A stretch of 64,000 bases of DNA from Bythopirellula sp. (GTDB taxonomy: Bacteria > Planctomycetota > Planctomycetia > Pirellulales > Lacipirellulaceae). The stretch's first letter is position 1. Every line of letters begins with the position of its first letter. The translations under genes and the position numbers were made by a program. Of the stretch, positions 54,901 through 63,700 are shown in pieces. The stretch spans positions 17,068 through 81,067 of the forward strand of contig JANQQA010000143.1 in assembly GCA_028285205.1 (NCBI GenBank), written 5' to 3'. The notes beneath the pieces are model-generated. The model did not search any database and was not told the DNA's origin. It saw nothing but the letters and a program-made list of their open reading frames with translations.

Positions 54901-56565
54901 TCACACTTCGAACCTGTACCGGGTAAAACTGTCAGAGTCATCCATGACATAGAGCCTCTTGCGAGCTCGCGTTGCAGCCACGTAGGCGATGCGGCACTCT
55001 TCGTTGTAAAACTCTTGGTCGTCCTCAGAGGCTTCGTGGATCATTCGATTGGTTGTTGTAAGCCAGACCACGTTGTCAGCTTCCGCGCCCTTAACGCTGT
55101 GAATCGTTCCCGCCTTTACCGGTGGGTCCGTTACGACCTCGTAGCCGTATCTCTCTCGGGCTGTGAGATAGTCCTTGGCGTAATCGCTGCCGCCAATGAA
55201 GAAGTTCGGCCATGTGCCGCCTTTGATGTTCTCAACAAGCAACTCGGTTGCACCCCAATCAACAAGTTGATCGACGTAGCACACAAGCTTGGCTCGATCG
55301 CCACCTTCGCGAAGCCACTCTGCCTTTGTGCCTCGAACCAACAGCTTTTCGCCGTTGTAGAGCTGCGGGATTTGCTCAAGCACGAGCATCCATTCCGAAC
55401 CGGATATCGGATAGCCGGTGTACGCATCAAATAGTGCGTTGAGTGCGCCGTTCTTCTTAGGCTGGGCCCAGCCGCCAAGACCTGAGGTTGGCTGCCACGG
55501 AATGCCCATGTCTTTGACTGCCGAGATCAGTCGGCCAGCCTGGTACCGTGTCCTTGCAATCAGCAGCCACGAGTCTCTGGGGTCAATCGAAGGAAACTCG
55601 ATATCACGACCGTTTTCCAGAAACTCTACAGACCCCTCGTGGCTGGCAGGCTTGATACCGCGATCCCAGTAATCCGAGCAGCGACGAAGCAACTTCTCGC
55701 CGAATTCATGAATCGCCGGAGCACAGCGGTAGCTCTGTGGCATGACCCTCGCTTTATCGACCTGCCAATCCTCCATGAAGAATCGAGCATGAGATCCCTG
55801 GAAGCCATAGATGGCTTGGAACGGATCGCCAGCAAGGTAAACCCACGTAGCGCTGGCAGCGAGCCGATGGCAAACCGCATGCAGCAGCGCACTAGTATCT
55901 TGTTGCTCGTCGAAAATCCAGACGGGCAGAGTTGGGCAAATTCCCTCAGGAGTCGTCTCCTCATGGCCAGCAACATCAAAGTTCCAGCCAGCGAACTTTC
56001 CAAGCAAATCCACAAAGTCGAGTCGATTGTCCAGACGTTTGGCCTGCTCGTAGCGATTGGCTATGTCCTCGCAGTATTGTTCGCCTGGAAGCTCGCCACT
56101 TGTTCTGGAAGCGACGCAATAGGCCTCACGCACTGATAGCAGGCGGTTTCGGGCACTGTCCCAAATGTCTAGTGCAGCCTGGGCTTCCGTCTTTCCACCG
56201 GTACCAATGTTGGCAATGTCCTCGCCCGTTGGATTACCAATTGATGCGCCCAGAGATTCAGCAAGCCACTTCCTGTCAGCCTTACTGTCCTCGGAAACCA
56301 TGTTCGATCGGCTCGCCTCCAAGGCCTTGAAGCAAATCGAGTGAATCGTTCGAAACCAGCCATCTTGCTCGAGAACACTCACTGGTACCCCAGTTAGGTC
56401 GGAAGCTCGAGTCGAAGCCTCTCGTCGAGCAGCCTTGGTGAAGCTGACGAACCCGACCTCCAAAGGATCCGTACCTTTCGCCAAGACTTTCTCCAGAATT
56501 CGGATTAGCTCAGTGGTCTTGCCAGTGCCGGCTCCACCAACCAAGCGGGCGACGTGCGCAGTCAT
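54901..56565 (-). CDS. UvrD/Rep-type superfamily 1 DNA helicase
   Basis: A 554-residue SF1 helicase. Motif I is GGAGTGKTTE near the N-terminus; motif II reads WIFDEQQDTSALLH; motif III AGDPFQAIYGF; motif IV YRCAPAIHEF; motif V TIHSVKGAEADNV; motif VI YVAATRARKRLYV. The set is complete, so it should be an active ATP-driven translocase. It is coupled with the VRR-NUC gene and probably serves replication or recombination of the element. Confidence 0.92.
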   Translation of the reverse strand: MTAHVARLVGGAGTGKTTELIRILEKVLAKGTDPLEVGFVSFTKAARREASTRASDLTGVPVSVLEQDGWFRTIHSICFKALEASRSNMVSEDSKADRKWLAESLGASIGNPTGEDIANIGTGGKTEAQAALDIWDSARNRLLSVREAYCVASRTSGELPGEQYCEDIANRYEQAKRLDNRLDFVDLLGKFAGWNFDVAGHEETTPEGICPTLPVWIFDEQQDTSALLHAVCHRLAASATWVYLAGDPFQAIYGFQGSHARFFMEDWQVDKARVMPQSYRCAPAIHEFGEKLLRRCSDYWDRGIKPASHEGSVEFLENGRDIEFPSIDPRDSWLLIARTRYQAGRLISAVKDMGIPWQPTSGLGGWAQPKKNGALNALFDAYTGYPISGSEWMLVLEQIPQLYNGEKLLVRGTKAEWLREGGDRAKLVCYVDQLVDWGATELLVENIKGGTWPNFFIGGSDYAKDYLTARERYGYEVVTDPPVKAGTIHSVKGAEADNVVWLTTTNRMIHEASEDDQEFYNEECRIAYVAATRARKRLYVMDDSDSFTRYRFEV

Positions 56566-56793
56566 CTGAGCGTCTCTTTTCTGTTAAGATGGGTATTTAT
56601 GGAACGAAATCGCGCGAAACTGCGCAGTTTTGGAATTGATTGACCGTCACCAGCGTGCGCGCCCGTCACGAAAACGTCACGGCAAACCATTGGTGCAAAA
56701 CGACTTAGCTCAAAATGACGCTCCGGACGGTCACTTTTGCGTGCGCCCCTTAAAAAAGTCCCTAGAACCAGCCCCACGAACGTCACTGGATGG

Positions 56794-58284
56794 CTATTCC
56801 TGTTCGTCATTGGTGTCCTCCTGCTTCGCTTCAGCGATCTCTTGGAGCTTCTCAACGCCAGCCTTATTCAGGCAGAAGAACTGCTTCCGCATGCCAAACA
56901 CCTTCACTCGCTTGTCACGGCGACATTCACACGCATTGAGGCAGCTGTTGATCTCTTGCCGAGTCGGCTTCGTAGACGTGTAGGAAAGCTCGTCAGCCAG
57001 CCAGTTGAACGAGAATACGACGGATCCATCCTCAAGCTTCTTGGCCGCACCACGCCGAAACTCGTCGTTCTCCGAGGCGATTGGGGCCCGCTCAACGAGC
57101 TCCAGAATGCGAGTCGCGACAACAACTGGTCGCTTGAGCTCGCCGGGTGCTGGTATGAACTTCGCAGAGGCCATCAGCTGTTGGCAGATGCCACCTTGCC
57201 GCGTCCATTCATGGCTGGTCTTTCGATCAGACGACAGGTAGCAGGACGCCTGGTCAGCAGCACAACATCGAAGTTTGTTCCACGACAACAGCTGGTCGCT
57301 GGTGAGCTCAATCCTCGATTCTTCAGCCCGCCAGAAGTCGGCTGAGTACAGCAGAAACAGCGGCGGCTCGCTTTCTACAATCTCAAGGCGGAATGTTTGA
57401 TCTTCGCCGTTCTCGGAGGTGGTGCCTTCGATGCTCGGCGTGGAGAGATCCGAGAAGCCTGCCGAGGCACGCTTTCGTTGCTCACTCTGAATTGCGCACT
57501 TGCAGATGTTCGTGACTTCTTGTTCAGAGAGGGGCGGTCGATTGAATGCGTTCTGGCCGCGGACCGCCTGAATAAAGAACGCAATCTCTTTTCGGCTGTT
57601 GATGTCCGCCAGATTGGCAGCGAGCTTGCCAGCGAAACTCAGCAGATCATTGTTCCGGTTGCCCTCGTTTGCCCCTTTGAATATCTCGTCCCATTGCTCC
57701 TGGGTTTTGCCGATGCCGCCGTGTTCCTTCAGCGCACCTCCATTCGCAATCCAGGCAATAAAATGGTCTGGCAGATCAGCAGGTTCGATCTCACTCGGCG
57801 ATAGACCAGGCAGCCACTTGTACTTGCCAAAGCTTGGGGGGAAAACGGACTGACTCCCTGAGTCGCCCCAGCCGATCTTGAGGTCTGCATCCACGCCCAG
57901 TGATCGCAAGGGAAGATTGGCCTGCCGTGGAAGCTCCTTATGAAACGCGAAGATTCGATGCGGCAGCTTCTTGGATCCAGACAGAAACGTGACCGTCGGC
58001 GGTATCTCGCCGCCCATTGCTTCAATGAGATCCGTCTCTGCATCAGGGCTGTCGATCTCGATATCAATGATCCCCGACGTTGGACCAAACTGAACTCCGA
58101 CACCCATGCCAGCGAAGTCACCCTGCCACCACTCAACGATCCGTTCTTCGTCGGTCGTAGCAAGCTTGTGCCAGTCTTTTAGCGGTGGGTGCTTTTTCTG
58201 TGGATGTATGGGTACCACGCGCCAGCCGTAGCTGGCGTACTCCATCGCCGCACTAATCGTTTGTGTGTCGTTCGCAGTCGCCAT
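56794..58284 (-). CDS. Bifunctional primase-polymerase (Prim-Pol)
   Basis: A 496-residue protein with an N-terminal Prim-Pol domain (PF09250 type, about residues 10-190): GWRVVPIHPQKKHPPL, the catalytic acidic motif GIIDIEID, the HRIFAF strand and DLKIGWGDSGSQSVFPPS. The central part has PriCT-like helices, and the C-terminal 150 residues may be a winged-helix. No helicase Walker motif is present in it, so the replicative helicase must be another protein. It should prime and possibly extend phage DNA. About 230 non-coding bases separate it from the SF1 helicase gene. Confidence 0.88.
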   Translation of the reverse strand: MATANDTQTISAAMEYASYGWRVVPIHPQKKHPPLKDWHKLATTDEERIVEWWQGDFAGMGVGVQFGPTSGIIDIEIDSPDAETDLIEAMGGEIPPTVTFLSGSKKLPHRIFAFHKELPRQANLPLRSLGVDADLKIGWGDSGSQSVFPPSFGKYKWLPGLSPSEIEPADLPDHFIAWIANGGALKEHGGIGKTQEQWDEIFKGANEGNRNNDLLSFAGKLAANLADINSRKEIAFFIQAVRGQNAFNRPPLSEQEVTNICKCAIQSEQRKRASAGFSDLSTPSIEGTTSENGEDQTFRLEIVESEPPLFLLYSADFWRAEESRIELTSDQLLSWNKLRCCAADQASCYLSSDRKTSHEWTRQGGICQQLMASAKFIPAPGELKRPVVVATRILELVERAPIASENDEFRRGAAKKLEDGSVVFSFNWLADELSYTSTKPTRQEINSCLNACECRRDKRVKVFGMRKQFFCLNKAGVEKLQEIAEAKQEDTNDEQE

Positions 58285-58354
58285 CGACGGCGCATCCTCA
58301 TAAGAACTGAATCAGGAAAAGGCTGCCGAGCCCAGCCCGGCAGCCTGGCCGATG

Positions 58355-59110
58355 TCACCCGGCAAAACTTGTCGATGCAACTTGACGCATCGGCTCGGTG
58401 AACTTCTCGCGAATCACAGCGGCTTGGTCTGCATCAAGCACCCCAGCCAGTTCAGCAGTGATGCGAGCAAACGGGATCCCGCTGTCGTTCTTTTCTTTTT
58501 CAAGTCCTAGCGAAATCGCCGCACGCCAGTACGGGATTCCCGCCTTCGTCAAGTCGACAACAAACTTGTTCCAAGACTTCAAGGATCCAGGCTGCACGGT
58601 CACGATCAGCGGCAGCGGTTCTTGCTTACGCAAGATGAAGAGCACACGCTGCTCTTTGCATTGCTTGCCGCGACCATCTTTGCCGCTGCCCCATTCGTTC
58701 TGGGGCAGTTTTGCCCAGTCATAGGTACCGTCCTCGTTCTTGGCGACTTCCATCGAAGCAAGCAGCCTCGGGTCGACGTCACTTTCATTCTTAACCAGCT
58801 TTGCGGTCTTCAGGTCATTCGAAACTAAGACAGGCAATTCACCCTCAGCGGGCTCCGATCCGCTCCAGAGAACACCACGAGGCTGTTGGTAGACTAGAAT
58901 GCCTTCGATCTTGTCGACGACTTCATCACCCAGGATGCTAGACACCGTCCACTTGGTTGCGCCGCCTGTCGGAATCTTGACTCGGGTAAGGTCGGATTCC
59001 TTAAGCGCCGAACCCTCTCCCAAGTTTGCTTCCATCGCCTCGGCAATTGCACCACCATCTTGCAAAGCCAAGTAGTTGTTCGTTTCAATCGTTGCTAATT
59101 CTGTAGACAT
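58355..59110 (-). CDS. Phage replication-associated protein, possibly ssDNA-binding
   Basis: A 251-residue soluble protein. It has TRVKIPTGGATKWTV and ILVYQQPRGVLW in the first half, a Cys/Gly-rich loop, and VQPGSLKSWNKFVVDLTKAGIPYW near the end. Proteins of this type occur beside primases in tailed phages and are thought to bind single-stranded DNA. That assignment is by context and general pattern only. Confidence 0.6.
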   Translation of the reverse strand: MSTELATIETNNYLALQDGGAIAEAMEANLGEGSALKESDLTRVKIPTGGATKWTVSSILGDEVVDKIEGILVYQQPRGVLWSGSEPAEGELPVLVSNDLKTAKLVKNESDVDPRLLASMEVAKNEDGTYDWAKLPQNEWGSGKDGRGKQCKEQRVLFILRKQEPLPLIVTVQPGSLKSWNKFVVDLTKAGIPYWRAAISLGLEKEKNDSGIPFARITAELAGVLDADQAAVIREKFTEPMRQVASTSFAG

Positions 59111-59133
59111 CGCTTCAGTACCTTTCGTAAAAG

Positions 59134-59538
59134 TTAAGACTTTCTCACCCGCACGGATGACTTCTCAAAAACATCGACCATCTCAGCGATTTCAGCCGGA
59201 AGGCCGCCAGCGTCTTGCAGCTGTTCCTTGCACCACGACTTGAACGACGACGGCTGCAAAACGATCATGTCGTCCAGCTCGTTTTCTCGAGCCCAATCAA
59301 CGAGCTCCGAGCGATGCTCTTTTTTTGCGTTCGCGTACTTCTCCGTATGTCGGTAGATCGTGGAGCCGTTGACGTTCATCGAGTTGACGCCATTAAGGGC
59401 GAATTGCTCGGCAACCCGCGACTCGATCGCTTTGAGCGTTTTCTTCCGCTCGCCAAGTACCGCGTTGATCTCATCAATTTCTTCACGTAACTGAAGCAGT
59501 TCATCCAAATCAGTTGTGTCGATACCTACTGAAGACAT
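59134..59538 (-). CDS. Coiled-coil phage protein
   Basis: ATG 59538 gives 134 residues and overlaps the upstream helicase gene by 13 bases. The first 45 residues are a coiled coil (LLQLREEIDEINAVLGERKK); a small alpha/beta part with LQPSSFKSWCKEQL follows. Likely a replication accessory protein acting with the 251-residue neighbour; no named family recognised. Confidence 0.6.
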   Translation of the reverse strand: MSSVGIDTTDLDELLQLREEIDEINAVLGERKKTLKAIESRVAEQFALNGVNSMNVNGSTIYRHTEKYANAKKEHRSELVDWARENELDDMIVLQPSSFKSWCKEQLQDAGGLPAEIAEMVDVFEKSSVRVRKS

Positions 59539-60941
59539 GAGTTTTCCTTTCCGATGCAAATGATCTGCTCCACAATTTCCGCTCGAGCGGACAGAGCGCG
59601 ATAAACAATCTCGTCGACCGTTTTACGGGCAACCAGGTGATAGAATCTGACCGGACGAAACTGCCCTGGCCTGTGCAGCCTCGCAATTGACTGCTCGTAG
59701 TCACCCAGTGAGTAGTTGAGTGAGTAATAGATACCTACTGCGGCGCGTGTGAGATCGATTCCAACGCCGCCGCTTTGAAGCTGCACGCCAGCAATGTCTA
59801 CGTCGGCCATGCATGCGTGGTCGTCGATTGCGTCACGACGGCGAGAGCTTAGCTCTCCGTAGGACTTGCCGTGCTTTTCAGCAATCCGCTCAACAGCATC
59901 CAGGTCACGCTTGAACCTGCAGAACACGACGCAGGGCTCGTAAATGTCCGAAAGCAGGTCACGTAGCAGATCAGCCTTGTCCGTGCCGAGCTCTTGTACG
60001 AACTCGGTTTCGAATTCATCTCGACCGCCAACAAAACCGCTGGTGCACTGCTGAATTCTGAGGAGCTTTGTTAGTGCGTTCGATGCGACCACGGTGCCCG
60101 CATCGACGTGTGAGATAAAATCCTTCTCAAGCTCTGCATAGACCTTCGTCGTTGCCGAGTTCAAATCGAACTTGCGGGTATCGTGGGTAACTTCAGGTAG
60201 ATCCAGGACATCCTCGGCCTTGCAGACGTAGGCGTGTTGGTGGAATCGCTCTTGCAATTCATCTTGGTTCAGCCACTGGCGAACCTTGGATGGAAACTTC
60301 GTATCGCACATCGCATAGCGAGATCGGAATCTTGCGAAGCTCGTACCAAATTCGTTGGGAGCCAAGAAGCGAAACTGACCGTACAGGTCCAACGGACTAT
60401 GCGGCATTGGTGTCCCACTTAGGCACAACCGCCTGCCCGTTGTCTTTCCCAGGGCTTTCGCAAACCAACTAGCCTTGCCGCCTGGCGACTTGATCCGGTG
60501 GGATTCATCAAGAACCGACCAATCAAAATTAGCAGCCAGTAGTTGTGTCCTGAGTGGCTCTCTCCAAGCGGTGTCGTAGTTGAGAACGATTGCCTTACTG
60601 CTAACGTTGCCATCTCGCAAAAATCTCTCAACGTCGCCAGCCTTTGTCTTGGTGCTTCCCTTGTCCAATACCAGCGAATCCAGGGAAGAGTGTCCTTTCG
60701 GCCAATGCCGCTCGAACTCTCGACGCCAAACGCCAAGCACTGACTTGGGGCAAAGCACAAGACACTTAGCGGGCCCCGAATTCGCGATCAGATCAATGGC
60801 GACTTTTGTTTTGCCCGTTCCCATCGCCATCGCAAGGAACGCTTCCTCGCGATCTTTCGCAAACTGGTATCCGTCCGCCTGGTGACCCCATTGGTCAAAG
60901 TTGCGTAGCGGCGGCTGCTGAATCTGCTCAGCGACTGACAT
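59526..60941 (-). CDS. SNF2-type superfamily 2 DNA helicase/translocase
   Basis: ATG 60941 overlaps the upstream stop by one base (TGATG) and gives 471 residues; a longer in-frame start is not needed. Motif I is MAMGTGKT, motif II VLDESHRIK, motif III LSGTPMPHS, and the C-terminal lobe has GIDLTRA and SIARLHRPGQ as in SNF2 and phage DEAD/DEAH translocases. It should remodel protein-DNA complexes or drive replication-fork processing of the element. Confidence 0.92.
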   Translation of the reverse strand: MSVAEQIQQPPLRNFDQWGHQADGYQFAKDREEAFLAMAMGTGKTKVAIDLIANSGPAKCLVLCPKSVLGVWRREFERHWPKGHSSLDSLVLDKGSTKTKAGDVERFLRDGNVSSKAIVLNYDTAWREPLRTQLLAANFDWSVLDESHRIKSPGGKASWFAKALGKTTGRRLCLSGTPMPHSPLDLYGQFRFLAPNEFGTSFARFRSRYAMCDTKFPSKVRQWLNQDELQERFHQHAYVCKAEDVLDLPEVTHDTRKFDLNSATTKVYAELEKDFISHVDAGTVVASNALTKLLRIQQCTSGFVGGRDEFETEFVQELGTDKADLLRDLLSDIYEPCVVFCRFKRDLDAVERIAEKHGKSYGELSSRRRDAIDDHACMADVDIAGVQLQSGGVGIDLTRAAVGIYYSLNYSLGDYEQSIARLHRPGQFRPVRFYHLVARKTVDEIVYRALSARAEIVEQIICIGKENSCLQ

Positions 60942-61210
60942 CAAGCCCATCCTCCAAGCCAAACGACCAGTGCGACAATCGCCATGCACGCCGCTCCAAA
61001 GAAAAGCTTCTCGCCAAGTGTGGCGCTACCGTCACGAGCTCGCTCAATGCGACGAAGCTCAAGCTCGTACGCAAACGTGAAAGCCATCTGCACCGTGTGG
61101 TACCGATCGTGCCAGTTCTGGAAGTACCTGAGCTCATCATCGGTGAGGTGGCTCAAGCGATCGCGAAACTCGGGCAACAATTGACCGTAAGTTTTGTCTT
61201 GGAGAACCAC
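60941..61210 (-). CDS. Small C-tail membrane protein
   Basis: A GTG start at 61210 lies three bases after the upstream stop with AAAGGGA before it, giving 89 residues; the ORF to 61258 overlaps the neighbour more. A charged helical domain (PEFRDRLSHLTDDELRYF) is followed by one C-terminal membrane helix (FFGAACMAIVALVVWLGG). Confidence 0.6.
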   Translation of the reverse strand: MVLQDKTYGQLLPEFRDRLSHLTDDELRYFQNWHDRYHTVQMAFTFAYELELRRIERARDGSATLGEKLFFGAACMAIVALVVWLGGWA

Positions 61211-61212
61211 GC

Positions 61213-61413
61213 CTACTCCCTTTCCATTTCGCGAAGGTGCAGTTCGTGGGCACAACAAAACATGTAGGGCAGGTTCATTGACAACTTCGCCCCTTGGTAG
61301 GCCGCGGTGACCTCTGAGTCCGATTGGCCTGCGAACACTTCTCGCAACATCGCTTCGTTTGCTTCGTAGTCGGGGCTAGGGAACTTCGGTTTCTGCTGTA
61401 CTGCTGCTACCAT
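61213..61413 (-). CDS. Small hypothetical protein
   Basis: 66 residues from ATG 61413. Helical, with a few Cys near the end (YMFCCAHELHL). It belongs to the start of the early operon. No family recognised. Confidence 0.5.
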   Translation of the reverse strand: MVAAVQQKPKFPSPDYEANEAMLREVFAGQSDSEVTAAYQGAKLSMNLPYMFCCAHELHLREMERE

Positions 61414-61463
61414 TGCGTGTCTCCAAATAGTGGGCGTCCATGCCCGGTGCCATCCCTGGCTTC

Positions 61464-61808
61464 CTAACGAGGGGATTTGATGTAAGTCGTCGCGGACGTG
61501 CCCGTGTATCTGCAGCTTCTCGGGTTGCACTCTCGTAGTTGCCCGAGGACCTGCAGTTCTCTTGCTCGCTTCCGGTAGGTCTCGATCTCAGGAACTCTCA
61601 CACCAGCGTTGCGCCGTCCGACGGCTGCCAGTTCGGCAAGCTCACGGGCTGTGCGAGGAGTGTCGTCCGCAACGCTCAAGATCTCGAGCATGATGCGGTT
61701 GAGCTTTGGTGTGACTGCCGCCTCGGCCTCTTGGCTAGTTGCCGGATCCGAAGATCTCGATCGCGTGAAGTCGACCGGTTCGAAATCGAAGGCTTGTTGA
61801 GTACTCAC
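61464..61808 (-). CDS. Winged-helix-like early phage protein
   Basis: A GTG start at 61808 gives 114 residues and is the first gene of the early operon. SSDPATSQEAEAAVTPK resembles a segment common in phage regulators. ARELAELA and TYRKRARELQVLGQLR fit a winged-helix pattern. It may regulate the early operon or bind host machinery. Confidence 0.6.
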   Translation of the reverse strand: MSTQQAFDFEPVDFTRSRSSDPATSQEAEAAVTPKLNRIMLEILSVADDTPRTARELAELAAVGRRNAGVRVPEIETYRKRARELQVLGQLRECNPRSCRYTGTSATTYIKSPR

Positions 61809-62008
61809 GACGAGTCCACGAAAAAAGCCAAGGGCGGCTACCAGACCGAGTAGCGGGCAAAGTGGGGCACCAGTTTGCCTGTGATCGCTTGTGGGGTCTG
61901 ATAACCGCCGATGGCTCGACGTGTGTTTAAGTTGTCAAGCGATCACGCTTCCAACAGTAGCGAGAAAAACAGCGTCTCGAAGCTAAAAATCAGTCCACTC
62001 GCAACTTG

Positions 62009-62042
62009 GTTAGATCCCGTAGAGTTCTCGTTAGATCACGTA
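62009..62042. promoter_or_regulatory. Operator-like direct repeats
   Basis: GTTAGATCCCGTA (62009-62021) and GTTAGATCACGTA (62030-62042) differ by one base and start 21 bases apart, so a protein could bind both on the same DNA face upstream of the early operon. Confidence 0.45.
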
Positions 62043-62151
62043 CGGTTTAGGTCAGAAATTTTTTCGCCGATCAGCGTGAATTCCATCACTTCAGAGGGTC
62101 CGAAATTCAGATTTCACGGCCCGGCGACTAGAGAGCATGCGCAACAGCGAG

Positions 62152-62168
62152 TTGCACACAATTTGCAC
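62152..62168. promoter_or_regulatory. Putative integrase arm-type site, right
   Basis: Same 17-base sequence and orientation as 30410-30426. A third TTGCAC-like unit follows directly (CACACAA). See the left copy. Confidence 0.55.
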
Positions 62169-62241
62169 ACACAAAAGCTTCGAGCATTTTTTGCGCCACG
62201 TAAGCTTTCGTCGAGTTTCGTAGGGTTTTCGCATCTAAACC

Positions 62242-62290
62242 ACTGACTCTTAATCAGTAGGTTCTAGGTTCGAGTCCTAGAGGGAGCACT
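62242..62290. other. attR core (partial tRNA-Lys)
   Basis: A 49-base exact copy of 30312-30360, comprising the anticodon arm to discriminator of tRNA-Lys. The 5' part of a tRNA is absent, so this copy is not functional. Confidence 0.92.
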
Positions 62291-62422
62291 GACAGAAACC
62301 CTTGTTGCAATTGCAGTTACGACAAGGGCCAAAAGAGCAGAAGCCTTTCAAAAGACCTCTGGTACACGCCTCAGTACACGCCTTGTGCTGGGGAACATCC
62401 GAATCTTTGCAAGGTTTTTGCT

Positions 62423-63457
62423 ATGCCAGCCAAATCTCGCGTGTGGTGGTGGTCTGCGAAGAAGTACTGGGCCACCCAAATCGACGGCAAAAGAGTCTGT
62501 CTCTCCAAGGGTCGCAAGAACAAGAAATCTGCCGAAGCCAAGCTCGATCAGATTATTGCGGAGCGTCAGCTGCTTTCTGCGGTTGATGGCCCAATTTCGG
62601 TGGCAGCTCTCTGCGAGCAGTTTCTTGACGATGCCAATGAACACTTGGCACCCAAGACATACGAGTCCTACCGCTACTCCTGCCAATTGTTCGTTGATCA
62701 TTTGGGAAGCCGTGCAGCTCACACGATCAAACCGGCGGATATTCGCAAGTTTCGCCTGCACCTGTCGAAGAGTCTGAATGAAACCAGCCAAGGAATCGTC
62801 CTGCGTTCAATACTTCGTTGCTTCAATTGGGGAGTAGGGGAGGAGTTAATCCCTAATCACGCCCTCAACAAGATCCGCAAACCAAGAGGCAATAGGAGAG
62901 ATCGATATCTGACCGACGATGAGTTTCGGTTGATGTTGCGGGCTACAAATCCAAAGAACAACCATCGTCGTGGTGCTGAGTTTCGACGCTTACTTTTGGC
63001 TATGGACTATACGCTTTGTCGGCCTGGAGAACTTTGTCAGCTGAAGTGGTCACACATTCGGTGGGGTGAAAATGTGGCGATCCTGGAGAGCCACAAAACT
63101 CGGCGAGCCACCGGCAAGCCGAAAATCATTGCCATCGTACCGAAGATGATGCGACTTTTGGAGTGGATTAAGGAAAGAACAAACAGTGAGTATGTCTTTC
63201 TTAACTCCCGTGGCGAGCCCTGGACGGTAAATGCGATCAACCAACGCGTACAGCATATCCGTGAGCGGACTGGTTTTGAAAACGACGTGGTTCCCTATAC
63301 ACTTCGGCATCGAGCTGCCACGAATTCCGTGCTTCGCACCGGCAACCTGAAAATGACCAGCCTCCTTCTAGGTCATTCAAGCACTTCGACGACGGAAAGG
63401 TACACTCATATTGCACAGCAACAACTAGTGAAATTCGCGGAGAAAGCTGTCGGGTGA
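62423..63457 (+). CDS. Second tyrosine integrase, outside attR
   Basis: A 344-residue tyrosine recombinase starting 132 bases beyond attR. An N-terminal arm-type domain (MPAKSRVWWWSAKK), a core-binding domain (about residues 60-145) and the catalytic domain are complete. Arg lies in CRPGELCQL, Lys in HKTRRATGK, the Arg-His of the H-x-x-R box in YTLRHRAA (its first His is replaced by Tyr), then LLGHSS and the nucleophile Tyr in TERYTHI. It points away from the prophage, as for an integrase of a separate element in the same tRNA gene. Confidence 0.92.
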   Translation: MPAKSRVWWWSAKKYWATQIDGKRVCLSKGRKNKKSAEAKLDQIIAERQLLSAVDGPISVAALCEQFLDDANEHLAPKTYESYRYSCQLFVDHLGSRAAHTIKPADIRKFRLHLSKSLNETSQGIVLRSILRCFNWGVGEELIPNHALNKIRKPRGNRRDRYLTDDEFRLMLRATNPKNNHRRGAEFRRLLLAMDYTLCRPGELCQLKWSHIRWGENVAILESHKTRRATGKPKIIAIVPKMMRLLEWIKERTNSEYVFLNSRGEPWTVNAINQRVQHIRERTGFENDVVPYTLRHRAATNSVLRTGNLKMTSLLLGHSSTSTTERYTHIAQQQLVKFAEKAVG

Positions 63458-63700
63458 GCAAGGTCAGATTCGGAACCATTTCCCATATCGCAAATGCACG
63501 TAATGGCAATCAGCTAAAACTGATCTCGTGAGCAACTGACAGATTCAGCTTGTCACTGGTACACCGTACTTGTTAGGACTGTCTCGGCGTTTACGACCTG
63601 GGCAGGTTACAAATCACGCCAGAACCGTTCACTTAGCGGACTATCGAATGAAGCGATCAGCGAGTGCAGGTTGAATCACAGAGTCATCTAGTCCACAATT

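Larger units (their letters stand above)
61809..62241. other. Right-end regulatory region of the prophage
   Basis: No gene. It must hold the promoter of the long minus-strand early operon. It carries two direct copies of GTTAGATCxCGTA at 62009 and 62030, spaced 21 bases (two helical turns), and the right arm-type repeat at 62152. A T-run follows at 62059. Confidence 0.5.

Noticed and set aside
62423..63457. Second integrase as the integrase of the 32-kb prophage
   Set aside because: It lies outside the att-bounded interval, while a complete integrase already sits just inside attL.
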